A program made the position numbers and the translations under genes. The notes under the pieces are model-generated. The model worked only from the letters and a program-made list of their open reading frames with translations. It did no database searches and was not told the origin of the DNA. Positions 20,279-31,900 of a DNA stretch of 64,000 nt are shown in pieces (the stretch's first letter is position 1; every line of letters starts with the position of its first letter). Source of the stretch: Leishmania mexicana MHOM/GT/2001/U1103 (Eukaryota; Euglenozoa; Kinetoplastea; Trypanosomatida; Trypanosomatidae); assembly GCF_000234665.1 (NCBI RefSeq), contig NC_018333.1:619001-683000 (forward strand). Reading direction: 5' to 3'.

Positions 20279-23200
20279 ATGAACGACGCCCCAGCTGCAC
20301 CCGCCGCGGCGGAAGCCGCTACTACCTCCCGCACCGAGAACCCCGTTGCCGCCTCCCCGTCGACCCCGCCTCCGACAAGCTGCATCGGATCTGTATGGCT
20401 TGGCGTCTACGACCGTGTGAGTCACACGCGCTTTCGCATCCACATTGAGGATCCAGTTTTTCTGTGCATCCTGAGCAACGCGGTCGTCCCGGCTTCTGAG
20501 TCGGACGGCTCGCTGCCCTTCGAGATGCAGGAATTTGTGGAGTATCTGGACGCGTACGAGCGAAAGCGACTGCGGCAAGCTTACGCAGCGCGGCGCGGGA
20601 CGAACACGAACGGCGGCGCCGTTGGTAGCGGAAGATATGGCGTGCATGGCGACCCCGCCGCCGCCGCTGCAGCGGCAGGATCGTGTGGCGCGGGAGGTGT
20701 AGTATCAGGCTCCGGCGCCATCCACAGCGGGGCTTCCGGTGTTCCCTCCGTGTGCGGCCTCAACAGTTGCGCACCAGCCGGCGGTCCGGTGCCACGTAAG
20801 CTCGAGGAGACGCTGCGGGACACTCTGAGTGAGAACTCTGACTTCTTTTTCCGCGTGTCGAGTGTGGCGTATCACCTCGACCCAAACCCACAAGGCGCCT
20901 CAGCGTGCGCGCCCGCCTCGACAAGTGCGGGCTCTGGCGTGACGGGCAACGTTGGCATTGGCGCCCACTCTCCTAGGAAAGGCGAAGGTCTCGCGTCGGC
21001 TGCGGCGGGGGGCGTGGCGTCGCTCCTCACAAACACCATCGCCGCCGCCTCGGCGACAGGACCACCGCCACGGCGCAACTACTCAGTGCACAGCGGCTAC
21101 AGTGACGCTTTCCACCTGTGTGGTCGTCTCTTCGCGGACGTGTACAGAGATCACTGCCGCGCGCTGGCGCAGAAGATCGCGTCTGGGTTCTCTGGCCTGC
21201 GCGTCGAGGACTGCGTGAAGTTCCGCAAGGCAGTGTGGTCCGGTTTTCATCTAAAGGCACTTGAGCCGTACCGTTCAGGTGCCCGCTCCGAGTCAAACCT
21301 TGAGCTGCGCTGGGTGAGCGAGAAGATCAAGGATGACCAGCACCTTTTTCCTTCACGCGGTGTAGCTCCACAGCAGCAGAGCTCGCATGTGTCTCGACTC
21401 GTCGACGCGACACTGTCTTACGTCGCCAACGCGCGCCTTCGCGTGAGGCCCAGTAGCAGCATTGGCGGCAGCGCCAACAGCAGCACCGGTGGAAACGGAG
21501 CCGCCGGTGCAGGTGGAGCTGGCGCTGCGGGCAAGGGGGGCGGCAGCGCCGCCGCCCGTGCAACCGTCAGCGGCGTCGCAGAGGAGAACGAGCTGAACAC
21601 GTTCGGCCTCACGAAGCTGTTGCACAGCCCGAGCTGGCAGAAGGACGATGAGTCGTCCGACTCCTGTCCGAGCTGCGGGCGCGTCTTTATCAGCCTCTCG
21701 CGTCCCCTCGGCACCCGCGCACACCACTGCCGCAGCTGCGGCATTCGCCTGTGTGTTTTCTGCATCACAAAGCGGGCCCACTACTCCTTCGCGAAGCTTG
21801 CGAAACCCGGCAGCTCCGACGAGGCGGAGGAGCGCCTTGTCTGCGACACCTGCTACAAGGAATATGAAACCGTCAGCCAGCTGCACTACCTGGGGGCTCT
21901 CTTCGCGTTCGCCGGGCTGGGGTTCAGCGACTTGGTGCTCTGTCGCACCGTGAATGAGCAGTGGCGCGAGGCAGCGGAGCTGTGCATCAGCGAGTATCGA
22001 TTGCTTCTGCACAACTGCGACGCTGACCTGCACTCTGTCAAGACACCGGTCGGCATTCTGCTCCAGAATAGCCTCTTTCTCCTTCTCGGTGACGGCCCGA
22101 CGTCGTCCATCCCGGTTGTCCATCACCCGGAGGCAGCCTTGCTGCTGCTGAAGTTCATCGCGACGGAGAATCTGTGGGTGCCAGATGCGTCCTACTACTT
22201 CATTTGGCGCCTGAGCAGCTCAGTGCTGAATCGCGCAGACACGGTGCTGACGGGTCTGCCCAGTCTGTCCTCGTCCGCCGCTTCAGCGGCGGAGTCGAAG
22301 CATCACTCGTTTCAGTTGCCGGTGGTGCCCAATTTTAGTCACTGGCACCTCTTCTGCACCGCCTTTTGCTCTAAAATCGGCTCGAGCTACTTTTTTGTGA
22401 AGTGTGCGGAGCTACTTTGTGCCGCGCCGGCGAAGGTGTACGACGCCTACGTGGCCAGCGCTCTGGAGCGCATGACGCGCGTGTACCTGAGCACGACGCC
22501 GCTGTGGAAGCGCTTGGCAGAGGCGAATCAAGCCACCGCCGCTGCCTTCGCTGCACGGAGGTCGTCGCCGCCTACGACGGTGCCGCTTCCCCTGCCAATG
22601 CTGTCAGACGTGACGGAGGGGCAAGTGGTCACGGTGTGGCTGCTGGATATGCTGCACAAGGATGCGCTGGTGCCCGCGCAACGTCGCCGCTTTCAGCAGT
22701 TGCTCGAACATGTCATTCCGACCGTGGCGGGCTCGAGCCTTTCCCTGGTGTTCATCATGCTCCTGTCGCTGCAGTCCTACTCGTACTACGGCTACGACGA
22801 GGACTTGTTCGGCCTGTGGCGGACGCGCATTGTGGCGGAGGTGGGACGCAAGGACCCTGTGGCGCGCGACCGTGTCGTGGCGACACTCGACTTCTTTCAC
22901 GAGCTCGACCGCTTCTGCGCGCAGTCGTCGGTCGTAAGCCAGACGTCGGTGGTGGGCTGGATCGTCGCCTACTGCAGACGCAGCACACCAAAGGCACCCG
23001 CATCCGCCACCGGCGCCCCGGGCGAGGCGACCCCGCCGTCGGCACGGCGAGGCTATCACCACTCCTACATTGATCTCCCACATCCGATACTGAACCCGTT
23101 CAAGCCGTATATTGTGCTCAAGTCGATTCGCCTCTCTGGCATCAAGGTGGCGCCGAACGCGGCAAGCAAGCCCACGTGGCTCGCATTCAGCACCTGGTCA

Positions 23201-24400
23201 ACCGCCGAGCACCTTGAGCGCCACACGACGACGGCGGCCAAGAAGTTTGATGGGCCTACTCTGCCGAGAGGAGAGCCACACGCGGGGCGAAGCGGTGAGT
23301 GGCGCGAGAAAAGCACCGGGTCGGCACCAACGTATCCCTCTACCAAAACCTCTGCACCTGTCACGAGCCCGGCGTCCGCAGTGGACGGCGTCTCGCCGGC
23401 GTCGCTCGACGACCCTTTGCCGCAGGAATTCATGTTCCTCTACAAGCGCGAGAACGTGGAGCGTGATCAGCTCATGTGCATCTCGTCTCGTCTGCTGCAG
23501 ATACTCCTGTCGAGTGAGATAGGGAACGCGGAGATGCTGGATTACAGTGTACTGCCGCTCTCCTGCGACTCGGGGCTTATTGAGAAGGCGGAGGGGCGCG
23601 AGCTGTCGAACCTGGACAATATGGACATCGCCAGCTACGTGCTGCACCGCGGCAAGCGGAGCTGCATCAACTTTCTCGCCTCCGCAAAGCTGTTTCTTCT
23701 TTTAAACTACATCTTCAGCATCGGCGACCGGCACAAGGGAAACGTGCTGATCGGCACGAACGGTGCGCTGCTGCACATAGATTTCCGCTTTATCTTTTCT
23801 GAGAAAACGTTTGTGGAGAAGCTGGCGCGGTCCACAGTGCGCATCGACGACGCCTTCTTGGCTGCCGTGGAGCAGTGTCAGCAGCGGCAATGCTCGTGCT
23901 TTGCCGGGCCCTCGCCAGCGACCACTTCATCATGCCCTCAAGGCTGCGCCTCGTCGCCTGGGTTCCCTGGCAGTGGCGACCGTGGTTCATCTGCGACCCC
24001 GACCAAGGCACCCGAGCCCTCGTCCGCCGAGATCCGCGAGGCTTTCTTTAGCTCCGCGGCGGAGTGGTTCGTGCATGTGCGTCCCTTCGCCGCCGTTTTC
24101 TACGAGCTCTGGCTCTACGCCGTGCACCGCCACACAGTCCCATACAACGACGCCGAGATGCTGAATATGCTGAACACGCTCTTTGACCGTCACGCGTCGC
24201 AAATATCGAGTGCGAGCAAGTTCAGCACGACCATGAAAGAATCCGTGAATGTGTGTCGCCTCAAGGATGTAACGCACTCGAGTGCTGAGGTGCTGCGCAG
24301 CTTCGCTGACCAGGTGTCGCGGAGAGTATCGGAGAGCAGCGTGGACGCCGTGAAGATGATGGGGAGTATGTGGAGTAATTGGTGGTCGCGCAGAGAATGA
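20279..24400 (+). CDS. FYVE zinc-finger / phosphatidylinositol-kinase-like fusion protein
   Basis: 1373 residues; an in-frame stop lies 9 nt upstream of the ATG. A complete FYVE finger occupies about 453-530: WxxD motif, then eight Cys (463, 466, 484, 487, 492, 495, 522, 525) and an RAHHCR segment equivalent to the PI3P-binding R(R/K)HHCR. A large helical region follows (about 535-940). The catalytic domain begins near 945 ('PFKPYIVLKS..'), is interrupted by a ~75-residue insert, and keeps the ATP-site Lys (K1056) and the Asp of the LRQD equivalent (D1063, here VERD). The catalytic loop GDRHKGN (1149-1155) and metal-binding Asp (HID, D1168) are also present. Canonical DFG is DFR (R1170), and the activation loop lacks PI3K-type basic motifs. 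PI3/PI4-kinase fold is clear; substrate and even activity are uncertain. FYVE suggests PI3P-positive endosomes. Confidence 0.85.
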   Translation: MNDAPAAPAAAEAATTSRTENPVAASPSTPPPTSCIGSVWLGVYDRVSHTRFRIHIEDPVFLCILSNAVVPASESDGSLPFEMQEFVEYLDAYERKRLRQAYAARRGTNTNGGAVGSGRYGVHGDPAAAAAAAGSCGAGGVVSGSGAIHSGASGVPSVCGLNSCAPAGGPVPRKLEETLRDTLSENSDFFFRVSSVAYHLDPNPQGASACAPASTSAGSGVTGNVGIGAHSPRKGEGLASAAAGGVASLLTNTIAAASATGPPPRRNYSVHSGYSDAFHLCGRLFADVYRDHCRALAQKIASGFSGLRVEDCVKFRKAVWSGFHLKALEPYRSGARSESNLELRWVSEKIKDDQHLFPSRGVAPQQQSSHVSRLVDATLSYVANARLRVRPSSSIGGSANSSTGGNGAAGAGGAGAAGKGGGSAAARATVSGVAEENELNTFGLTKLLHSPSWQKDDESSDSCPSCGRVFISLSRPLGTRAHHCRSCGIRLCVFCITKRAHYSFAKLAKPGSSDEAEERLVCDTCYKEYETVSQLHYLGALFAFAGLGFSDLVLCRTVNEQWREAAELCISEYRLLLHNCDADLHSVKTPVGILLQNSLFLLLGDGPTSSIPVVHHPEAALLLLKFIATENLWVPDASYYFIWRLSSSVLNRADTVLTGLPSLSSSAASAAESKHHSFQLPVVPNFSHWHLFCTAFCSKIGSSYFFVKCAELLCAAPAKVYDAYVASALERMTRVYLSTTPLWKRLAEANQATAAAFAARRSSPPTTVPLPLPMLSDVTEGQVVTVWLLDMLHKDALVPAQRRRFQQLLEHVIPTVAGSSLSLVFIMLLSLQSYSYYGYDEDLFGLWRTRIVAEVGRKDPVARDRVVATLDFFHELDRFCAQSSVVSQTSVVGWIVAYCRRSTPKAPASATGAPGEATPPSARRGYHHSYIDLPHPILNPFKPYIVLKSIRLSGIKVAPNAASKPTWLAFSTWSTAEHLERHTTTAAKKFDGPTLPRGEPHAGRSGEWREKSTGSAPTYPSTKTSAPVTSPASAVDGVSPASLDDPLPQEFMFLYKRENVERDQLMCISSRLLQILLSSEIGNAEMLDYSVLPLSCDSGLIEKAEGRELSNLDNMDIASYVLHRGKRSCINFLASAKLFLLLNYIFSIGDRHKGNVLIGTNGALLHIDFRFIFSEKTFVEKLARSTVRIDDAFLAAVEQCQQRQCSCFAGPSPATTSSCPQGCASSPGFPGSGDRGSSATPTKAPEPSSAEIREAFFSSAAEWFVHVRPFAAVFYELWLYAVHRHTVPYNDAEMLNMLNTLFDRHASQISSASKFSTTMKESVNVCRLKDVTHSSAEVLRSFADQVSRRVSESSVDAVKMMGSMWSNWWSRRE

Positions 24401-25920
24401 CGGCGGTGGTGCGTATGTGTGTCTTCGGCGTGGGGAGCGCGTCTGCGCAGAACATAGGAGACATAAAAAGGCTCGGGGACATCAGATTTGATGCACCGAA
24501 GATGAGGGGACGTGGAGGGGTGGACACTATACCGCCGCACCCCTGCTCTTCACCTGACGTATCTCGGCTGCGTTGCCTTCCCGTGCGCCCGCCTGCAGCG
24601 CCGTTTTCATCGTTCCTTTCTCTCGTGGTTGGCTCCCTGCGACGTCCACACAGGCTTGCCGGTGGGGCCTGCAGGGGCGAGCGTGACAGCCACAACGCCC
24701 AACATCGGGATTTTCGTTTCGTTCTCTGTTTTTTTTTTCTGGAAGGGTGAGGGTTTTTATGGTGACGGCACACAAACACACCCCACCTTCGTTGTTTTCC
24801 TTCTATGAAAGACCCCCCCCCTCACACCACCCACACACACATCATTGCTGCTTCTTCTCTCCTATCTTTGTTCTTCTTTGTGTTCTCTGGGCCTCTCTCT
24901 CTTGTACACCACACGCAGACGCTCTGTGGTGTTCACCTCAGACGAGTGCTGCCGACCATGCCCCCTTTGCTTGTGGTCGTGGACATCTGGTGGACGATAT
25001 ATATCTCGCTCCATACGTTTTGCCGGCTTCATCTCCCTATCAATGTGCACTTGACTGTTCATGCGAAGGAGCGAAACGAAGAAGGGGGACTGAAAGACAC
25101 GCACACACGCACACATCGAAAGGGGGACGGAGGCATGCGAAAGAAATGCGCACGCGCGACTGTGAAGGTCCCGTCATGGACTGCGTGTGCCCCGTAGAAC
25201 AGCGCCACATAGCTGTTCCGCCTCGTGGTTCTACAGTCTAGGACTTCCGGGAAGAGGGACCAGAAGCTGGGGCAGCTACGCCTCCGCCTCCCTGCGTGCG
25301 TGGAGAGGAGTGTGGAGGCTGTTCGAGCGTCGCTGATGTACATGACTACAGGCGTGATGGGTCTCATGTCCACCTTCATGCGTTTTATCCCCACCATTCT
25401 CCTGCCGTGATCGTCTTCCGTGTCTCTCGACTCCACTCCGGTGCGCCGGTCCGCGCTCTGCCTTCAGTGGCGCTGCCGCTCTTCGCTTCATTTTCCCTGT
25501 TTGTCTTCGTCATCTGTTCCGCGAGGGAGTCTGCGGCAACCATAGAAAGCAACACGCACACACCTATACACACCTATACACCTATACACCCACATAGAGG
25601 AAGCGCACCGTCCACGAGCCTACCGTGGAGGTCATCCTACTGGCGCTCTTGACATATCTGCACCACGTTCATAGACATAACCTTCACGCGTACAAACCGG
25701 CCGGCTCGCAGTCTTGATCAGCTCGCCTGTCGCAACAGCGCGTCGACGTTCTGCACGCACCCATAAACACACGTAGAAGGTTACCGAGAAAGGCAACCCG
25801 AGCGCGTCACGAGTGTTGCCGTTGGCCCTTCCGCACCACAGGGGCTCTCCGACGTCGCCAAGCTCATCGCTGCACTGCCACGCTTACTCCCTACTTCCCC
25901 CGCCCCCTGCTCCGGTATCC
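24401..25920 (+). other. Intergenic region, PI-kinase to Par3-like gene
   Basis: 1.5 kb with no supported gene. It contains T and C runs (24728-24740, 24812-24840), CA-rich stretches (25100-25115) and a short tandem of CACCTATA-like units (25555-25590). A CT-rich stretch at about 25815-25838 followed by AG at 25840-25841 is a candidate splice acceptor for the next gene. Confidence 0.65.
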
Positions 25921-27588
25921 ATGACGTCTCTGGCTGGTACCATCACCGTCACGGTGCCGAGCTTTGTAACGGTGACGTTGACACCGGCACCGGACATCAA
26001 CGTGAGGGGCGCCTCCACAATACCAGGATCACCTTCCGCAGAGGTGAGGTCCAAGACGCTGCGTGTGCCGATCACCGCTTTGATGACGGTGCGTGAGCTG
26101 GCCAAGGGTGCCATGATGCGCTACATACTCTCCCTGCGTCGTACTGCGAAGGAGACGGATGGTGTCGTGCGCCAACTCTGCCGCACCGGGATTGCCGTCA
26201 CGGATGTGTACCTCTTGGTCTCCAGCGACGCCGCGCGGTCGACCACGCTCGAGGAGGACGAGACAGGCAACGGTGGCAGAACCGGCGAGCCGCCCGTTCA
26301 CATGATCGAGCTTCTCTCCGATGACTGCGTGGTGCAGGTGGTGCAGGTGATGAGGGAAACAGTGTACATGCGCTTCCGTGCGGCAGACGGTGCTTTGGCG
26401 AAGAAGAGGGCATCCTCGTCGGTGCGGGCGGCTGCGGCCATAGAAGCGCAGCGCATAGAGGAGGACAGGATCAGAGAGGTGGATGCACTGACAGCAGCGA
26501 AAGTCGAGGAAACGTCCAACTCAATCAGCATCGCTGCACCACCTGCTGTTGTTTCCGTCGGTGACGCTGCCTGTGACGGTCCAGCCCTGCCTAGTAGAGG
26601 CAGGACTATCAAGAACGCAGCGGCTTCCGGCTGTGTCTCGGACGCGGTCTCAGACACTGCCCAAGGGAGCAGCAGCACGCCGGTCGCTGCCAGACAGTGC
26701 GGCGAGAAGACGGCGCACAATGTCGACAGCACCGGAGCGGACAGCAGCTCGGAAGAGGAGGAAAAAGAAACGTGGCAGGACATTGCGCGGTCGATTGCGA
26801 CGCTGCGCGAGCGCGAGGCGCAACGCATTCGATGGGGCCCAGATGCGCACAAGCACTTCGCCGCCAACTACGTGTCGAGCCCAGAGAAGATTATGGTTGG
26901 CCGGTTTAAGTGCGTCCGACGCCCACCACCGGTGGTGTGGCTGCATCCCACGCAAAACTCGTCCTCGGCATCGTCGAAGGGCTCCGTCTCTGAAGTGCCG
27001 TCGCCGAGATCTTCGGGGGATAGCGGAGGCACCACGGAGACCGGCGGCGGCCGTCTGCCACCGCGACCAGTGATCGCTCAAGAGGGCAGCCACGAAGAAC
27101 ATTTCCGGTATCAGCGGCACGAGCACCGGCAATCGCCACAGAATCCGATCAAACATCACCGCTGCGACCCTTACTGCTATCCGAGCTGCGAGAGCAGCAG
27201 CACCAAGCGCACGCACGAGGTGTTGACCTCTTCCGCCGCGACGGAGTCCCAGGGTCTCCAGGCGACAGCTGCCCCATCAGCTCACGCCGTCGAGGAGATC
27301 CATGTAGCGACCGAAGGGACGACAGCGGAGCCGCAGCCAGTATCCCCCAGTAGGGAGCGGCAGGATACCCTTCTCTGCTCCGCAGCGACCCCGGTGGACG
27401 CTGCCGCTCGCTTCGGCACGTCGCCTTGGGCTTCCAGCACCGTTGCAAAGCAGGTTGTAGCGGTTGTGGCTCGCCAGCTCAGTTTTGACGAGGGCGGTGA
27501 CACCGCACCGAAGCACAGCCCGGCAGTGGGCGATTACTCGGCAGCCACCCCCCCACTACGCGGTGAGGGGCGCGTGGTTCAGGGCTAG
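25921..27588 (+). CDS. Hypothetical protein with Par3-NTD/PB1-like N-terminal domain
   Basis: 555 residues from the first in-frame ATG; the frame is open upstream only through a GTG at 25813. Residues about 42-151 follow the pattern of the Par3/HAL N-terminal oligomerisation domain. A 'hRVPhxxxMTVxELxxxAhxRY' strand-helix start is followed by a strand, then an 'hIELLSDDxVVxVV' segment resembling the acidic 'ILDxDDxhxDV' hook, and a final 'VYMRFR' strand. A charged helix follows (about 155-200), then Ser/Thr-rich disorder, a short conserved-looking block near 300-345 ('WQDIARSIATLREREAQRI'), and a His/Pro-rich tail. The Par3 NTD makes head-to-tail filaments through PB1-like contacts, so a scaffolding or self-assembling role is inferred. 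The domain assignment is my pattern match, not a search result. Confidence 0.75.
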   Translation: MTSLAGTITVTVPSFVTVTLTPAPDINVRGASTIPGSPSAEVRSKTLRVPITALMTVRELAKGAMMRYILSLRRTAKETDGVVRQLCRTGIAVTDVYLLVSSDAARSTTLEEDETGNGGRTGEPPVHMIELLSDDCVVQVVQVMRETVYMRFRAADGALAKKRASSSVRAAAAIEAQRIEEDRIREVDALTAAKVEETSNSISIAAPPAVVSVGDAACDGPALPSRGRTIKNAAASGCVSDAVSDTAQGSSSTPVAARQCGEKTAHNVDSTGADSSSEEEEKETWQDIARSIATLREREAQRIRWGPDAHKHFAANYVSSPEKIMVGRFKCVRRPPPVVWLHPTQNSSSASSKGSVSEVPSPRSSGDSGGTTETGGGRLPPRPVIAQEGSHEEHFRYQRHEHRQSPQNPIKHHRCDPYCYPSCESSSTKRTHEVLTSSAATESQGLQATAAPSAHAVEEIHVATEGTTAEPQPVSPSRERQDTLLCSAATPVDAAARFGTSPWASSTVAKQVVAVVARQLSFDEGGDTAPKHSPAVGDYSAATPPLRGEGRVVQG

Positions 27589-28947
27589 ACGCAATGATGG
27601 GTGAACGGAGGGCGTTTGTGCTGCACCGAAGCGCTTCGCCGGCTTTTGTTTTCCTTGTGCTCTTCGTCCTTGTTGTGTCTCGACTTGCTCAGGCCTGGCA
27701 CAGGTCTGGCGGCTCACATCAAGCGATTGCCGTCTCAGCTCCCTTCGTTTTCTTCCCCCCTTCCCCTTTCCTGCGCAGACCTTGTCTAGGTTGACCTGCG
27801 CACCTTGTGTGCAAGTCCATGCACATACGGTATCCACGCGTGTACCGGTGTGCTGTTTTTTCTTTTTCTCCGTTTTATCTGTAGAGGACGTCGTCCCGCT
27901 TCGCTGCCGACCTCGATGGCCCTGCCAGTGCGATCGACTCGTCGATGTATGCGTTACGCTTTTCATGGAGTCTGGAGTGGTGTGCTCGCACAGGACGACC
28001 CCCCAACCGACTGACCGACCGACTGCGCGACATCTTGGTCTTCGTTGCGCGTCGTGTGGCGGTGCTGGCGCACGGATGAGCGAAATGCACCACGAAGGAA
28101 AAACGAAACAAAAAAGAACACAAAGCGAAAGCTGCGCTGCTGACAGCCCATTCGTCCTCGTGTCGAGCGATGGAGGAGAGCAGATCAGGTCGTCATGGCT
28201 GTGCGCACGTCGCGCCCGTCTTTCTTTTTTCTCTCTCCTTCTCTGTGTGCGCCTTTGCCTTCTCCAGCCGGAGGAGCTGCGTACAGGTGTCTTCCGTGAA
28301 GATGGGGGTGGGGGGGGGGACGGGGCGTGCATGCGCGACTGCGGGCACCGCCGACTGCTTTGCGGGGGCTGAGGAAGAATGTGCAATATCCGCCACACTT
28401 CGAGAAGGAGCAGGTGCGCGATGCGCCTATCTGCAACGCGGTACACGCCACTCCACATGTGGATGGGGACTGACCACGTCATCGATCGGCGCATTGGTTT
28501 CTTCCAGCGAACCCTCTCGCCTCCAATTCCCCATCTTCTACCCTTTATAAGGCCCCTCCCCCCCACACACGCACGCACGCACACCGATACAGTACGCGCA
28601 CAGGGAAGTGTGGTAACGTAGATCATAGAAAGGCAGTCATTGAGGGTCGAGCCACTGACCGGCGTGTGCGTGTGTGCCTGGGTATGAGGGCAACACCAAC
28701 TTAAGAGAGCGCACACAAAGGCACACACGCACACACACACACGTATCCATAGATACGCAAGCATTGCAGCAGCTCGCGGGACCATTGTGGCCACCACCAT
28801 TCTCAGTCGTCAGCAGGCTTTCCACGCAAAGCGCTACGGCATGCCGCACTCGCACGCGAGCAGTCAGCGAAAACAATATCGAAGCACAGCGTTTTTTGCG
28901 GTTCCACTGCTTGCTTATCAGACGCGCCGTCATTGAACGCCGGCCCC
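27589..28947 (+). other. Intergenic region, Par3-like to C2-like gene
   Basis: 1.36 kb with no supported gene. It has T-rich and C-rich tracts (27745-27775, 27850-27890, 28215-28245), a G9 run near 28310 and CA repeats (28558-28590, 28718-28742). The 414-codon minus-strand frame across 27556-28800 is simple sequence and runs against transcription. Confidence 0.65.
28891..28921 (+). promoter_or_regulatory. Probable spliced-leader acceptor for the 28948 gene
   Basis: A GTTTTTT-starting pyrimidine-rich stretch ends in TCAG at 28918-28921. The leader would be about 26 nt and contains no ATG before 28948. Confidence 0.55.
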
Positions 28948-31900
28948 ATGACTGTTTCGCGCCAGTGCGTCCGCATTTCGCTCTTTCAGTGCGCGCCGCT
29001 CTCCGATACCAGCGCCTACCAAGCGCATCGCGCATCTCAAGCAGACGGGAGGTCCGCGGCCAGGCAGCCTCTGTTTCGCAGCCGTTCGGCCGACTACCGC
29101 GGGGATGTTCTGATCCCCTTGGCGTCCATCGCATCGTCGTCTCTCCAGTCGGTGGATCAGAAAACGGCAACCGTGAAGCTCCACGAGCTTCGCGACGGGC
29201 TTGAGGGCCGTTTATCGATCTACTGTGTACTGCATGTGCCGGCTTCTCACACAAGGTCGTTTGTAGAGGAGCACCGGCTCAGTCCGTCGTCTGTGTCACT
29301 GACGCCGCCTACTGCCGGGTCGAGCGCGCCAGAGGACGTGCAGCTAATCTTGTCCGCCGATGAGGAGCAGAGCAGAAGCAGATGTGATGGGGCGCCGGTG
29401 TGCTTCGCCGGCAAGGCGCAGCTCCGCTGCTGCGCTAGCTGCTCTTCCTCGGTGGTCGCAGAGGCGGCGGCAATCTCGAGCAAAGGCCCGACTGTCCTAG
29501 GCACCTCATGTGCGCTGCCTGAAGCCGCGTCTAACGTCAACCCTAACGCACCATGGATTTGCATCCACCAACTGCAGCGCATGGCGGCTCGTGGCAGCGA
29601 CGCGACTTCGCAGACGCCGTCGTCATCATTGCTGCAGGCATCCTTCGCACCTCCACCGAGTCCTCCAGCCATGCGGTCCGCAGACGAGTGGATGCTGCAG
29701 CAGCATGATTCCACTGATGTGTTTCTCACCGCGTCCGAGGCCGAATCTGTGGGCGCCGTGGATGCAGAGGATGATGGCGCAGAAGGCGAGGTGGAGGGCG
29801 GGGCGTGCTACGCGGCCTTTTTCAGTCTAGCGATGCTCCCTGCAGATGAGCGGGCAAAACGCCTCATGCTAAGTCTCGCACGATCTTCGGCGCCCGCCGC
29901 AGGAGCGACGGCGTCCAAGTCTGCTACTGTCTTCACCGTGCGCGCACACCACCACACTCTTCGCATGGGTCTGCCGCAGCCGACGTCGCTCGACAAGGCT
30001 GATGCATCCAAGACGCTGCTGAGCCCACCAACCATGCGCGAGGCCATCATAGACCGCTTGCGCTTGCAGCGCCGCGTTCACGTTGAGCGCCTCCTTGATC
30101 CAAAGTCGGGGGCGGCAGTGCTGCCGTGCGAGAGTGCACCGATGCTTCTCGCTGCACAGGTTGTGGCGCTGGAGGCTGAATGCAGAGCTCCGCTGGTCGC
30201 GCAAAGGAAGCAGGAGGAGCAGCTTACGCAGCGACTGGCTCCCCGATCGCCGTTGGAAGCGCAGCAACAGTCCTCTTCTGCACCCACCAATGCCAGAGCT
30301 GGTGGTTCAAGCACAGAGACTGCATCCGACCTCTTGGACCACCTGGTCAGCCCTCGCGCGCACCATCACGGTGATCAGTACTACTACGATGGTGCCGATG
30401 CCTGCGACTGGGCGGAACGGCGCACGCTTATCTCACCAAGCGAGCTTCCGAGTGAGTCAGAGCTACGACTGAGCTTCACAGCGAGTCGAGGCTCCAGTCA
30501 AGTGCCGCGGTACTCCTCGACACGGCCTTCAACTGCTTCGTCTGGTGCAGCATCATCTGTGGTGTTGGTGGCGACAGAGAGCAGCAGTTCTCACCGCGTG
30601 CCACTCCCGCAGGATGATGACCTATGGGCTGTGCAGACAGGGCCACCTGACGGTGTAGGGGTCACCGGCAGCTCAGCAGAAACGGAGGTTCCCATGAGGA
30701 GGGAAAATGGTACGGATGGCCACGAGCACTACCACAACCGAAGCAGGAGGGTTTCCCGTGACCAGGGAGGCTCCACAGCCTTCTCCTTCATGAGCGGAGA
30801 GGAGGCGACGGCGCCGCTGTCGCCCGTGGAGGGAAAACCGGAGGGGCTGCGCGACTCCTTGTGCGATATGAACGACGTATTCATCTACGAGGACGAGGAG
30901 ACGGTCGTGGACGTCGACGCTGTAGGCACCGGGGGCACAGGTGATGGGAGCAGCGGCGACCAGCGGCAGGAGCGGCGCAGCTCCCTGGTGTGGAGCACAC
31001 CCGTCGCCCGCGGTTCCGGCGCGGGTAGGATGCTCAGCGACACAGGTTTCAGTGCAACACCTTTGATATACCGGACGAGCACACGGCTCTCTCTCTCACC
31101 TCCCACATCGCCGGTAGCCGTGCTGGGCAAATCAGCGGCGACCGCGATCAACGAGCAACCCACGCAGCGGATGATCTTCGCGACCTCGCCTTCCTCCACT
31201 GCATCGCTTTTCCAGTCACGTCACAGCAGCACGTCTGTCGCGGACGAGGAGGTCACTGTAATTGGCAACGGTGATGACGGTGACGTGACGAGCGCGGGCG
31301 AGGTGCGCGAGAGCGATGTGGTAGGGCAAGGTACGGGCGACACCGCACATAAATTCCTCATGTCTGTGCCGAGGGCCTCCGCTGCACCTGCAGCTTCTGC
31401 CTCCTCGGCGATGTCAACCACAGACAGCAGCCTTGCCGCCGCCCCACACAGCAGTAACATGAGCAGTAGCGGTTCTGCAAGAAGCGATCGTCCATCGACG
31501 CCGTCTTGCGAGGCGACACCGTCTGTGCGGCGCAAGGTTGCGGCGGCCTCAAGCAGAGAAATGCTAGCGGCACCACTGTCTCTCGTAGACAGCACTTCGT
31601 CATCTGCGTTGCCGTCACCTTGCCCGCATAAGCCGAGGCATGCAGCTGCACCAGCGCATTCGGACGAGCAGACGACGCTCATGGCGCCCTGCTCCCCTCC
31701 GCCGCCGTCGAGAAGCTGCACCTCCAAGCATGAGCTTCGCAGCCACCTTCACAGCCTGAACCCTCTTGCCACCCAGAGCAGCAGTGAGCGTGTAAGTCAA
31801 GGAGCGCCGCTGGTGGCCGCCCAGCGATCCATCGATGGATGGGATGTCAAAAATGGCGAGAACGCGGTGTGCCATGGTCCTGATGGCTGCAGTTCTAGCG

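Noticed and set aside
24261..24779. 172-codon minus-strand frame at the end of the PI-kinase gene
   Set aside because: Antisense, low complexity and without homology signals.
27556..28800. 414-codon minus-strand frame
   Set aside because: Antisense to all genes, spans spacer plus the end of a gene, Arg/Ser/Thr-rich and without motifs.
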